DNA of 64,000 nucleotides from Gloeopeniophorella convolvens (Eukaryota > Basidiomycota > Agaricomycetes > Russulales), in NCBI GenBank assembly GCA_022496205.1, contig WTXD01000019.1:186001-250000 (forward strand), in the 5' to 3' direction. This document shows positions 13,901 through 25,006 of the stretch, one piece after another (position 1 is the first letter of the stretch; each line of letters starts with the position of its first letter). The notes beneath the pieces were generated by a model. That model searched no databases and was not told the origin of the DNA. It worked only from the letters and a program-made list of their open reading frames with translations. Position numbers and translations under genes: made by a program.

Positions 13901-14833
13901 GACGATCCAGGGAGCTGAGGGTCACTTGCGAGCCCCAGGTCTTCAGAAATGTAATCCGAGGCGAATAAGGGAGAATCCATATTGTCTATGGTCTCGAAGT
14001 CATGGAATGTCGCCTCGAAGGAGAGATTAGCGGAGGACATGAGTCGCCCTTCCGGAGGGGCGGTTTGGCGCAGGAAGCCGACCATTATGATCAGGAGATA
14101 ATGGGCGCAGTTCTCATCTAGAGGAGGGGGCTCTGTCAAGTTGCCATTGATGGAGAGGTATTCTGAAGACGGCTGGCGACTTTTCTTGCTTCCCCGACTT
14201 GCTATCACAGGGGATGAGGGGACGGCCGTGCTGGACGAGCCAGTCGTGGATGCTGCGCGCGCGTCTTCCGTGTGCCTAGTCCACCGGGAGGCCATGGCCA
14301 CAGAGAGGACCTTGAGGATGAGGAGTTGCGATTGGAGAACATGCACCGACTGAATATTTGACGTGCTCTGCTGTTGGAGTTACTGAGAACCTGATTAAGC
14401 AAATGACGAGAAGGGAAGAGAGTACCTTGACAAACTTGTCCAGAACCTCGGCCAAGGCAAGGCCGATGATGTTGAGGGAATCTTTGGACAGCTCGACGAG
14501 ACATTGGACGGCCTCGACAACGGCAGGGTCATTTTCTACTTCGGTTAAATCTTTACCAGTATTAGAGGGTAGCTGGAGAGAATAAAGGTGAGGTGGAGGG
14601 ATGAAGGAGGGAGGACAACGGACCTTCTCCTTGAGGCGGTTGACTAGTATATTGATGATCGTCTTCTGGTGGGCAGTAGCAGGGGAATTGGAAGTGGTAC
14701 TTGAGTATAGGGAAGGAGCTTGGCTTGGGGGCGGAAGGCCGTGACGAGATTCAGTGCTGCGATGCTGACGAATTGAGGTTGAGGGAGCGGAGGAGCTGTG
14801 GTTGGCAGACGCGGAGGGACGACGGGAAGGCAT
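4932..14833 (-). CDS. IRA1: Neurofibromin/IRA-type Ras GTPase-activating protein
   Basis: Stimulates GTP hydrolysis by Ras and so restrains Ras-cAMP signalling. The start at 14833 (MPSRRPSASANHSSS) precedes HQKTIINILVNRLKEK, the usual beginning of fungal NF1/IRA proteins. A long HEAT-like helical N-terminal half spans about 14800-10000. The GAP domain lies at about 9960-9000. Its arginine finger is in LFRSNTTCTRLL (Arg codon 9719-9721), matching Arg1276 in the FRGNSLASK of human NF1. NLDPTRV and RQNQRN follow, then FLR-FISPAIVSPSE, which is rebuilt across an intron. A Sec14-PH-like module follows (FEIIYDWTSFS and VPMQWLKYCIEIIPADFRNR, about 8400-8150). The C-terminal repeat region contains TIQFRAFVVLGELA, also conserved in NF1, and ends AELVRQITE. 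The gene covers nearly 10 kb with many 50-60 base introns, and I saw no frame break in the parts checked. The family is certain; individual exon ends were not all traced. Confidence 0.92.
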
Positions 14834-16139
14834 GGCAGAGATGGGGACGGAGGGGAAGGAGAGGCGACGGGGGTGAGAAAGGAGGGTAGAGGAAGGGAAG
14901 GCCCGTGGGCCGTGGACGGGGAGGAGGACGTGGAGGGGCGGAGGGAGGAGAAGAGGACGCGACGGTTGCGGGCAACGACCAACGCTCCGTCAAAATGTCG
15001 ATATATGCGCAAGGAGCGCTCAATCGCAAGAACCCGCCCCTCGCCTGATGCGCCCGCCGGCCGCGACCCACCGGCTCCCGCCAGCCCGCCCAGGCCCGGC
15101 CGACCCGCAGCTCCCCTCCATGAGTCGACGTCCCCCGCCGCATGCGCACCTGTCATTGTTCCCCTCTGCCCGGCAACACAACATGCTCATAGGAAGCCAT
15201 TCTGAGTTCTCCCGTAGAACGGTGCTATGGCTACATCTCACATCTACTGGGCCGGGCGCGCATGTACGCGCAACCGCCCGGATCGCAGATTACATTACGG
15301 GGACCCACACGGACCCACAAAACAGGTAACTACCACCTCAATAGTGCTCTTCTTCTTCGCCTCCACCTCCGCCTCCCTTTTCTCCCGCACATATGCGCTC
15401 CCCATGTTCCACTGGGCCCCATCGCACACCCAAGTCTTGTCATCGGGCCCATCAGCTCTTGATGCGCATCTGCTCTGCCCCCCGCGTGGCCCGGTCACAT
15501 CTCCGGCACGCGATCACCGAATATTCCCTGGGGAATATCCCTCGTCATGTGCAGATGGAGGCTACCAAGGCCACAGATTGACTCGGTCCTATTGAGGTCT
15601 CCTTTAGCCTACTTAATTTTGAGATCCTCATGGGTCCGCCACACTGATTTGGCCATCTCCGCTGAGTTCGATAAAAAGTTTAATCTCAAACGAAACACAT
15701 GCGGGCGCCAACTCCGCCACTTCCGGACTCCGCACTGGCTAATCCAGTCTGGCACCAACCTCCCTCGTCCCCTTGGGCTGCTCTTTCTTCTCGCTCTCTA
15801 TCCTCACCTGAAAACTGCGGTCTCCTCCTTCGGAACGTCATCCACCCGATCCACCCAAATATCTCACAGAACCATCTCAACATCCACCTCAGACACCATT
15901 TACCTTCTTTTCATCCTGCTATCGAAACCATCCCACTGTTCGATCTGCTTTGTCGACCCTGCCCTTGTCTTCTCGCTTTCGTAAACCACCCCTTCTTCTA
16001 CCCTTCTAGCATTGCTCCGTTCTGTTCAACAAGGCAAAGTCGTGATCAGCTAACATCTAATCTCGCCGTAATCCTCCCGCCCCACCGCCCTTCATTGGCA
16101 GGCGTCGAATTACACATTACCCAAGCCACTTGACCTTAG
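14834..16139. promoter_or_regulatory. Divergent promoter region between IRA and the triple-RRM gene
   Basis: A 1.3 kb head-to-head intergenic region. Next to the IRA start, the minus strand is strongly pyrimidine-rich (about 14834-14990). Next to the RRM gene, the plus strand has CT-rich tracts (about 15760-16110). CT-rich tracts just ahead of the start are typical of highly expressed basidiomycete genes. Several short frames are open here, but none looks coding. No specific operator could be assigned. Confidence 0.55.
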
Positions 16140-19036
16140 ATGTCCCTTCGCAAAGTCTCTGACCCGGAGTTCCCCCCTGGCCTCGTGGCCCGACCGGGCG
16201 CCGACTACGACCAGCCCAACGCTTACAGTAGATTTTCTCTCGCGTCAGCTAATGGATTTTCCGCTCAGGATTGCCCTGCACCGGCCTACATCCCCCACAG
16301 GTCCACGACACTCTCACCCACACAATCGACTTCCCCTCGATCTTTTGGAATGCAAGAACGAGAGTATGGTATTGGTCCCAATGACGCTTGGCCATCTACG
16401 CTCGGTACAAATAGCCGCATTCCCAATCTCCCGCCGCAACTTCAACAATCCAACCCTCTTTCTCCCTCCCATCTCCCTCCCTCTCCCCCAGCAGCGGGCC
16501 CGCTGGTTACAGCAGCTTAGACGGCGGTCGTAACGGTCTTTACCCCCAATCCGCGTACAAGGACCGCGACTCGCACACACCACGTGCGTCACAGACATCT
16601 GTGAATCAGTCTGCGCAGCCGCCATTCGTCTATTCGTCGCCCACCGCCCACCCGCTCCCCTCCGCTTCGCCTTTGACACGCTCAACACTCTGGTGGGGCG
16701 AACTCGAACCGTGGATGGACGAAGAATACGCCAAGCAAGTTTGTACCCTTATGGGGTGGGACCCTGTCAGCGTCAAGGTCCCGCATCCTTCACCCGACTC
16801 GCTCACCGGCCAGCAAGCTAACAACCCGGGCTACTGTTTCCTGACTTTCTCCTCGCCCACACATGCCGCATCCGTGCTTGCTCAGATCAATAACAGTGGG
16901 AGCGGGACTCCCCTCACGATGCCAAACTCGAACAAGCCATTCCTTCTTAACTGGGCATCCTCCACGCCCATCCCGCCGTCGCTCTCGCCACCCGGGTTTA
17001 CCAACCAGCAGCAACAGTATGCCAAAGAGTACAGCATCTTCGTGGGTGATCTTGCACCTGAGGCATCCAACTCGGATCTTGTTGCAGTATTCCGCAATCC
17101 CGTTCTTGGCCTGCGCAACGACCGCGAGCCCAAATTCATCCGCCCCTTCCTCAGCTGCAAGAGCGCAAAGATTATGCTCGACCCGGTGACCGGCGTCTCG
17201 AGGGGATATGGCTTCGTCCGGTACGTCTAAACCCTCCATGTATGTATACTACCGCTGACCATAAACGTGCAGCTTCACTGATGAGGCCGACCAGCAACGT
17301 GCCTTGATCGAGATGCACGGTCTGTACTGCCTTTCCCGTCCGAGTGAGTTCGAGCGCTTTTGTCCCCCAGTCGAGAGAAGCTTATCGTCCGCCCATTTCA
17401 GTGCGCATTTCTCCTGCCACCGCCAAGTATAAGGCGCCCCCTGCCGAAGATCTCCCACAGGTTCAGATTCCGCCAACTGGCTTTGGTTCGCATGGACCTA
17501 CCCTCGCGCTTCCGCTTCCGGCCCCAACGCCGTCCAAGAGCGTCTCGTCACCTATCGCGAGCTCATCGAACTCGCTCAGCAGCTCCGCCGTGTCCTCCTC
17601 CGGCTCGTCGTCGTCGCTGTCGGCGCCGTCACTCAGCTCTGGGCCAAGTACGAGCGGGTCGGGCTCGACGCTCGCGAGCGCGGACTCCAACGAGCCGCAA
17701 CAGAACGTGCTTACGCAGCTGGGGTCGTACCCGAACTCGGCACCACCGTCTAAGCAACCGGCCTCTGATACGCCGCCCTCGATTACGGCGCCGTTCGCGC
17801 ATCAGGGTGGCGAGCAAACGCCCTCGCGGTACGCGCTTGCGGAAGAGTCGTGGAAGCACCAGGCTCAGGCGCGGGCGATCCTGAGCAATCTCATCGGGCC
17901 GAACGGAGAGCAACTCACGTCGACGGACCCGTACAATACGACGGTCTTCGTCGGCGGCCTGTCGCCGCTCATCTCTGAGGAGACGCTACGGACATTCTTT
18001 GCTCCTTTCGGTGACATCCACTACGTATGTCTGCTTCTCTGATCATCGTCTTCACACTCTGATGTCCGTCATCCGTAGGTCAAGGTACCCGTGGGGAAAC
18101 ACTGTGGATTCGTGCAGTTCGTGCGGAAGGCGGACGCCGAGCGCGCCATCGAGAAGATGCAAGGCTTTCCGATTGGAGGCAGTCGTATCAGACTCAGCTG
18201 GGGACGCAGCCAATGTAAGCGCCCATCTACGCGCCCCCTGGTCTCCGGTCACCTATGCTAATATGCCCACAGACAAAGCCGCACAGGCCGCAGCCCAGGC
18301 AGCTCAGGCGGCCTCACTGCAGGCACACCTACAGAGCCAGGTGGTTGCACCGCGTGGCGGCACGCCGATCACCATGGAGCAGACCGTCCAACTCCTGCAA
18401 CAGATGCAGCTCGCAGGCTTCTTCAGCCCTGGAGTCGGTAGCGATATCCAAGGCTCGCAGCAGTCCCAGCCCCAGCTCCAGCAGTCCGACCAGCAAAGCG
18501 AAGACCATCTGCGCAGCGTCGTCTTCTCTACGCGCGACAGTAACGGCGCTTCGCCGTTCGGCGCGCAGCCCTCCGGGGGATTTGGCGACATACGGACGCC
18601 GCGCGCGAGCCTCTCGAGCTCTTTCTCGCCCTTTTCTCCCGACCCGAACCTCTTCACCGGCGATCCTGCAATGAGGAAGCATGAGCCCCCGCTGTTGCAC
18701 CAGCCAACATCAATCGCGGGCTTCCAGCAGGGCTTCGGGCCCGCACCCGCCGTGCCGCATGACGCGAGCAACAAGCACGGCGCGGACGGGAAGATCACCG
18801 TGCCACGGTATACCACGTTCTTCGACAAGCCCGTAGGTGCAATCCCGCTACGCCCCACGTCGGGTACCCGCCGCCGCCACGAGCGCGGGGACTACTTTGA
18901 GATGCCGGAGCTCGAGCACGACGCGATCACGGATTTCAACGGCACGCTGGCGAGCCTTGACCTCGATGGCATGCACCACCACGGTGCGGCGCCACCGCTC
19001 TCGTGGAAGTCCGGCAACAGCAGCCCGTCCGCATGA
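16140..19036 (+). CDS. Triple-RRM RNA-binding protein, Nam8/Ngr1/Csx1 type
   Basis: RNA-binding protein with three RRM domains. RRM1 starts STLWWGELEPWMDEEY and includes GYCFLTF, the hallmark first RRM of the Nam8/Ngr1/Csx1 group. RRM2 is YSIFVGDLAPEAS through SRGYGFVR and continues after an intron (about 17222-17272) with FTDEADQQRALIEM. RRM3 is TTVFVGGLSPLISEETL, interrupted by an intron at about 18024-18078, then CGFVQFVRKADAERAIEKM and RIRLSWGRSQ. A Ser-rich linker of about 130 residues separates RRM2 and RRM3, and a Gln/Ala-rich stretch follows RRM3. The C-terminus is NSSPSA. An intron in the N-terminal Pro/Ser region (about 16400-16500) is required to keep frame, but its ends are uncertain. 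Yeast Nam8 acts in U1 snRNP splicing, whereas fission-yeast Csx1 stabilises stress mRNAs. Sequence alone does not choose between these roles. Confidence 0.88.
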
Positions 19037-20364
19037 GCCACCCTTGCGCTCGCCGCAAGTACCCCCACACCCCAAGCACGCACACATGCATCACGCACTC
19101 GCTATGCTCACCACCCATTTCCATCTCTCGATTTGTTTCGTCTCGCTGTGAACTTCGCCTTGCTTTGGAATATATATTATCGCAAAGCTGTCCAATCACC
19201 CCTTCCCCATCCCTCCCCGAATCCTTCTTCGTCTGTTCTGTTTCTCCCTCCCGTTTTGTCCGATCTATCCGATCTGTTTAAGTAGGCCTCTCCCGTCAAA
19301 CTAACTCACTCTGCTCTCTCTCTCTCCGCACATCGTAATATCTATGATATATGGCTCGGCCCGCCCCCGAACCATCATCACTGTCATCGTGCTATCTCTC
19401 TACCACCCACCCATAGTTTCTTTTTTTATATGCTCCACTGTCGTCAATGTCCGCCCTGCCCTGTCTAGTCATGACTCTTGTTGTTTCAATTAACCAGCGC
19501 AGCGCTCTCGCCGTGTTATCTCACCTCATCTCGTCATGCCCTTCGCACCCGCATTCGTAATAATTATGACCCGCCCTGCGCGGTTCGGAATATGATTGTG
19601 TTGTCATGCCTGTGCCCTTCGCCGAATGACCGTGTCCATTTGTCCATTTCCGTGTCTGTAACTGTGTCCGGATATCCCCGGGCCCTGCCCCGCACGAGAG
19701 ATGGCAGATAAGCTCAAGCTCGCCCCCTCGTCCCCTATAAGTGGGAGTAAGTAATGAGACCGCGGGTGGTAAAGTAGACTCCGCGACGCGGATCGATCAA
19801 CCGATTAACTGGCCGCCGACGGAAGGCAACTCATTATGTACTTCGTTACAGTCAAACTTGTCTTAACCCATAGCCTTGGGTGGAAGCCCAAAGCCATGGG
19901 TTATGACCGGTTATGGGGTTTGGGAGGCACCGGTGGGCCTGAATCTGTGTTTTCGTGGACTGAAAACCCTATGGGTTATTGCAGGTTATGGATTATCACG
20001 GGTATGGGTTATGACAAGTTTGACTGTATCGTATCGCGGAAATGAACAGTCCTGGCCCTGACCCTGAATGGCATCGGGCACTGGAAGGCACTGGACTGAT
20101 CATGTTTCTCTTGCTCGAGGCGTTTACGTGGGGGGTGCCGTGATGTTACATAACGCAATGAACGCGATCGCGGCGTCGGCAGAGTCCCTGCCAGAACACC
20201 TTCGCGCCGATGGCAGGTGTTCCGTGCCGGCTCGGCCAACGTGTGCTGCGCGCCGCCGTGAACACGAATATTGAAGCGAACGCGGAGAAATCACACGTAG
20301 ATGCAGATTATGTAGTACTGTAAGCGAACACGTGCTGCTAAGTCGATTATAGTCCAGAAGATCC
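19037..20364. other. Convergent 3' region (RRM gene and NPC1) containing a MITE
   Basis: About 1.3 kb between two convergent genes. The first half is CT-rich and is probably 3' UTR of the RRM gene. A short inverted-repeat element sits at 19849-20026 (separate entry). No convincing coding frame is present. Confidence 0.55.
19849..20026. mobile_element. MITE with near-perfect terminal inverted repeats and TA target duplication (Tc1/mariner-like)
   Basis: The element starts CAGTCAAACTTGTC and ends GACAAGTTTGACTG, exact inverted copies. The match continues inward (TTAACCCATA on the left, TATGGGTTAT on the right) with one mismatch, giving about 24 bases per end. It is flanked on both sides by TA (19847-19848 and 20027-20028), the target duplication of Tc1/mariner transposons. 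The 178-base body has no coding capacity but repeats the TGGGTTATG/GGTTATGG motif in several copies. It is therefore a non-autonomous element that would need a transposase from elsewhere. It lies between two 3' ends and disrupts no gene. Confidence 0.88.
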
Positions 20365-23300
20365 TCAGTCGCTATGGACGGACGTGTCATCCGCGAGGAA
20401 CGGCCTGCAGCACCAGTCAGCACCAGCACGCGCGGGATGACATGCGGGAGAAGCGACGCACGTGTACTCGTAGTCGCTGCGGATCGCGTTCGACATCCAC
20501 TCCTCGTCGGCCTCCTGTAGCGGGAAGCCGGGCCCGCCCGCGAGGCTGAGCACGACGGGCAGCAGGACGAGGCCGTGCAGCGCGCCGGAGATGATCAGGG
20601 AGAACCACATGCGGAAGTAGTATATCTGCGTGGCGCGAGGCGTGGTCAGCTTGGGCGCAGAGCGCATGGTGTGTCGATTACCTCGAGGAGCTTGGACCGC
20701 GTCAGCGCGAGGACACACATGCCGATGAGCTTCGTGAATGTGATTCCGGACAACACCTGGGTGCGATGACTGCGTTAGGCCATGGGGAAGGAAGAAACAG
20801 TGGTAGCACGCACCGATGGCCCTACATCGACCAACGCAGTCCACATCCTCTCGTCGCGTTCCTTCTGGCCCGCAGGGTGGTCCACAGGCAACCCCGTGCC
20901 TGAGTTCATAAATGCGCGCGCGACATGCGCGCAGAACTCGACCGCAATGCCGAGCGAAATAACGAGGTTGACCAGGCTGATCGCGTTGAGGCTGATGCCC
21001 CAGATGCCCATGACGCCCATGACGTTCACGACGGTCAGCGCGACGACGGCAGTGACGATCGTGCCAGTGCGCCACGAGCCGAGGAACACAGCCGTGACAA
21101 CGAGCACGGACGCGAGGCCGAGGCCAAGCACCTCCTGCGTGATGGACACAATGTGCGCGTACTGGTCGAAAAAGACGAAGAAGAACGAGTAGGGGAAGAC
21201 GGAAGCGCCCGTGCGTTGCGACATGTCCTCGGCGATACGGTGCGCCGCGGCGAACGCGTCGATGAAATCCGCCTGTGTCTTCAGCGGGTCGAGGAAAGTG
21301 CGGAAGTGCGACGCGACGACGTCGTCTTCGGCGTCGTTCAGCGACAGAGAGGTGCCATAGGCAGCCTGCCCACCGAGTGGGCAGTCCTCGCCAGTTGGGG
21401 AAATGAGCCACTGCTTGAGGTAACGCATGAACTCTTCGCCCTCCGGGAGACCCTCCATCGTGATGTTGTAGGCAGGATCCTTTCCGGCCCAGCAAGGCTG
21501 GCAGAGGCGGGGACTTTCCCTGGGGGAGCAGAATACGTCCGGGTTGCGCTTGCGAACGCGACAGCAATCAATGCTGGGGTTGAGCCACGTCAGGAAGTCG
21601 TCAACCCAGGAGGCAGTGGGGTCCGAGAAGCGCGACACCTCATGGCGCTTGCGCTCCGCTTCGAGTGTGTTTGCAATAGAGAACTCGTCGCAGGTCGTGA
21701 AGCGCGCGCAGAGCGCCTGCTGTCCGGGTCGATGTGTGACATCGACATTGTGTGTGACAAAGTAGACGGGAGGTCCAATGTCCAAGTAGGAATCCATGTC
21801 GTTGAAGTATTGCACGAGATAGGAATCTGACGGCAAGGCGAGCCTTTGGTCTGACGCCAGGTCAGCGAACTTCCAAGACTCTTGTCCAGGATGGACCTAC
21901 CGAGTCCGAGTTCGATATGTTGTATCGATATCACGGAGACGACGAAGAAACCACCAAAGATCAACATGACGGCACCCTTGACCACGGGGCGGAGGATGAA
22001 GGGTGCGTAGTACTTCCGGATGAGGCGAGCAAGGGTGCTGAGGCTGCTGCCACTCGCAGTCGGCTCAAGCAACTGAATACGCGCTGGAAGCTGGATGCAG
22101 GGGAAACAGTCCATTCGTCCGGCCTGATAATGACGTCAGCGAGGACAAAGCAGCGCCGAGATTAGCGCTCACCTCAGTCCGGCGTAGGTCAAGCACCATC
22201 GCGCTGGCGAACACCGTCATTTGAAGTAGCGCATTCAACAGCACGCTGCCAGCGGCGTAGAGTGCAAAGTTGCGCACAGCCGGCATGGGCACGAGGGCAC
22301 CAAGTGCGAAGGCCAGGGTTTCCGTCACAGAGCTGAGCATGATGGAGGGTCCCATCTTCGCGAGTGTCCGGGCCACGCGCTCTTCCGGCGTCAAATAGAG
22401 AGGCACAGACGCGGCGTCGACCGACTCGGCCTGCGTGAACTCGGTCTGAGAGCGGCGTGAATTTGGCGATGCGGGTGTTGGATAGGGAAGGTTCTGCTCT
22501 GGCGCGGATGCGTTTGGTCCGTGCAGGAGGTTCTGGCGGTCGAGTTCGTGGACGAGGATGAAGACATTGTCGACGCCAACGGCGAGAACGAGGAACGGGA
22601 TGACCTCAGCGATGATCAAGGTGACCTTGACACCCAACGCAGAAAACAGCCCCACGGAGGATGAAACCGACAAGATGACCAACGCGATGCCGAAGAGTCC
22701 CAATGTGAACTTCGAGCCGACGAAGAGCTTGCGGGGAAGTTGGGGAAATATGCGCGGAGCGTTGCGGGAGTCTAACGACAGAGTAGAAGATCCCGACGAC
22801 TGGGAGAAGAATCGGGGAAGGTTGACCGCCCAACGGTGTAAAGACGCTAAGACTCCTTCCTCGTCCCTGCCAGGATAACCCGAGCCTAGGGTTAGGGCCA
22901 CGTAGACGAACATGGCGAGGTACGAAAGGACCACAATCTTGACGTCCATGTTTGTGCTCTTGTTGATTTCTGCTTCCAATGATATGCCTGTAGAATACGA
23001 GATTTCTAGGCCTGCTTCTGGGGGTGCCCGTTCCTGGAGGTCTGCCAGATAGCTTGCGAGAGCGCGCTCCCACTCCATCGCCCTTTCTTGGATCTCGGGG
23101 TCAAGGGAGTCAGACACAACGATGGTAACCACCAATGCTTGCGCGTCGAGATACTTGTCTCCTGGTATACCTCCCATGATGTACTTCGGCACCAACGGCT
23201 GCTGGAAATCGGGGAGACAGTCGACAGGAGCGTTCGCGCATGACTCCACACGCTCCTCCCACGAGTCGGGGTCGGTATTGTCGATGTCGTTGTCAAACCA

Positions 23301-24921
23301 CGCTGTGATGGACTGGAAGACGCAAGCGCCTCTGGGACCTGCGGGTTTAAAACACACGTCCGAAAGACTATATCCATTCGGCGAAGAGCGAAGGGAGCGG
23401 ATGTCGTCCTCGACTGAGAACCAGAACTTGAGGTGCTCCCAAGAAAGCACAGGCTCCTTTGTCTGTATGAGTGAATCTGGCTTGATGGAAGGGGCGGAGG
23501 TAACAAAAATCTGCTGGGGTCGGTAGAATGGACCAAAGTTCTGATCGAAGAAGTCCTTCTGTATCTTGCTCTCGGAGTCGGGTGCAACCCACAGCCGCAC
23601 GGGATCCGTTTCAACGCTGAAACTACCCCAACCAATGTTGAGGAGGCCCATAAGCGTGAACACCACAGCGAATGTCGCCCATGGGAATGACGCGGCGATA
23701 AGACCGAGCTGGTAAAACATACGGCGGAGCACCGCATTGAGGCGGTATTGTCGAGGCTGAACACTGTCGAGAGGGTCCAAGAGCGCGACGCCACGACCAG
23801 CGCCACGCAATCCGGTAGTGCTGTGGGACGACTGCTCGCCGTCGATATATCGTGCCAAAGACGAGGCGCCGACCAAATCTCGGGAACGGGAACGTGGGGA
23901 GAGAGGGGTGTCAGAGGCGGTTTCTACGGCCAGTGCCAGGCGATCGTATTTCCGCTCCTTCTGGCGTCGCAGGACAGTCTGTAAACTAAAACCAGTCATA
24001 AAGGCGGCGAGGCAAAGTGAGTAAGCCAGGATGAGGATGAAGGATAGGCATGACAGCGCTCCGACGTGACATGTGTTGCCGGTGGGGGGAAGCTCGGGAA
24101 GGGTCGGGCATATTTGTGGGCAATCTACGCAAGTGCATCGGCTCTTGAGGTCGTTGTCTGCGCAATTTCTTGGGAGCTTGTCGAAGGCTTCCAAGCCTGA
24201 TGGTACTGAGGAGGGGAAGTTGATCTGGAAAGGGCTTCCGAGAGGCTTCTCCTGCCCCATAGACTTGAGGAAAGCTGGATAGTCCTTTGCACCATCTCCG
24301 ATGAGGTCCATGACATATCCATTCGTCGCGCCTTCCTTCACGTCTTTACAGCTGTTGAAAAAGCCCTCGCCGTGGCGCTCGGAGACAAAGAAATCCAGGG
24401 ACGCGACGGCGGTTTTCCCAGTAGAGGATACCTGCGTGGAGGTGACATTGACAAAGGAAGCCTGGTCCGGGGAACAAGTGAAATGGCAGAAGAAGGAACG
24501 GAAGTTATTGCGGCAAGCTGGACATGATGTGATGAGTGGCTCTGCCTGGTTCAGGTTGCTCTGTAGGACCTCGAGCTGGTCGGAGTTGCAGCAGAGTGGT
24601 CCGTCAGCGAGCTCCTCGCCGCACACTTCGAGTAAGAGGGATCTAGTTTTGTCATCTGGCTTGAAATATCGTGGCCATAGTCAACGGCGAGCCGCTCGGA
24701 GAAAGGTGGCGCCGTACCTCATATGCCGGTCCGTCATACGGACATGGTAAGGGTTTCCCGAAGATAGACTTGGACCCGCACGACCCGCGCATGGCGCAGC
24801 GGCCGCCTTGATGGCTCGCGGGATACTGGGATGACATGGCGGAGAGGGAGGGAGAGACGCGTTGCCCCGGAGCGGGCGAGTGTTCCGAGTTGAACGCGGG
24901 GACCAACCGCCACGAAGCCAA
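20365..24921 (-). CDS. NPC1: NPC1/Ncr1 sterol transporter
   Basis: Multispanning endolysosomal/vacuolar membrane protein that moves sterols out of the lumen. The luminal N-terminal domain starts [11 protein letters not shown] and [15 protein letters not shown]. After an intron it continues with [35 protein letters not shown] and many paired cysteines. The sterol-sensing domain is near 22700-22540 ([21 protein letters not shown]). The second RND half contains [36 protein letters not shown] (here split for length), and the last transmembrane helix is in [17 protein letters not shown] 57-base intron, about 20411-20467, joins SDYEYT to [12 protein letters not shown] at the C-terminus. The start is uncertain: in-frame ATGs at 24921 and 24839 give no recognisable signal peptide, although the family needs one. 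An upstream exon or an unrecognised start near the DPH1 promoter is possible. Confidence 0.93.
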
Positions 24922-25006
24922 AGGCGTCTATGACGCATCCCCACGTGGGCCCCCGGAGCGGAATCCTCTCGGCTTGCAGCCTTCCGACCCGAACAACTCT
25001 ACCAAA

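Noticed and set aside
20365..21567. 400-codon minus-strand frame rich in His/Arg/Gly
   Set aside because: Only its last part is the true NPC1 end; the rest is out of frame with conserved NPC1 sequence.
20925..21830. 301-codon plus-strand frame
   Set aside because: Antisense to a conserved NPC1 exon; composition reflects high GC3 of the real gene.
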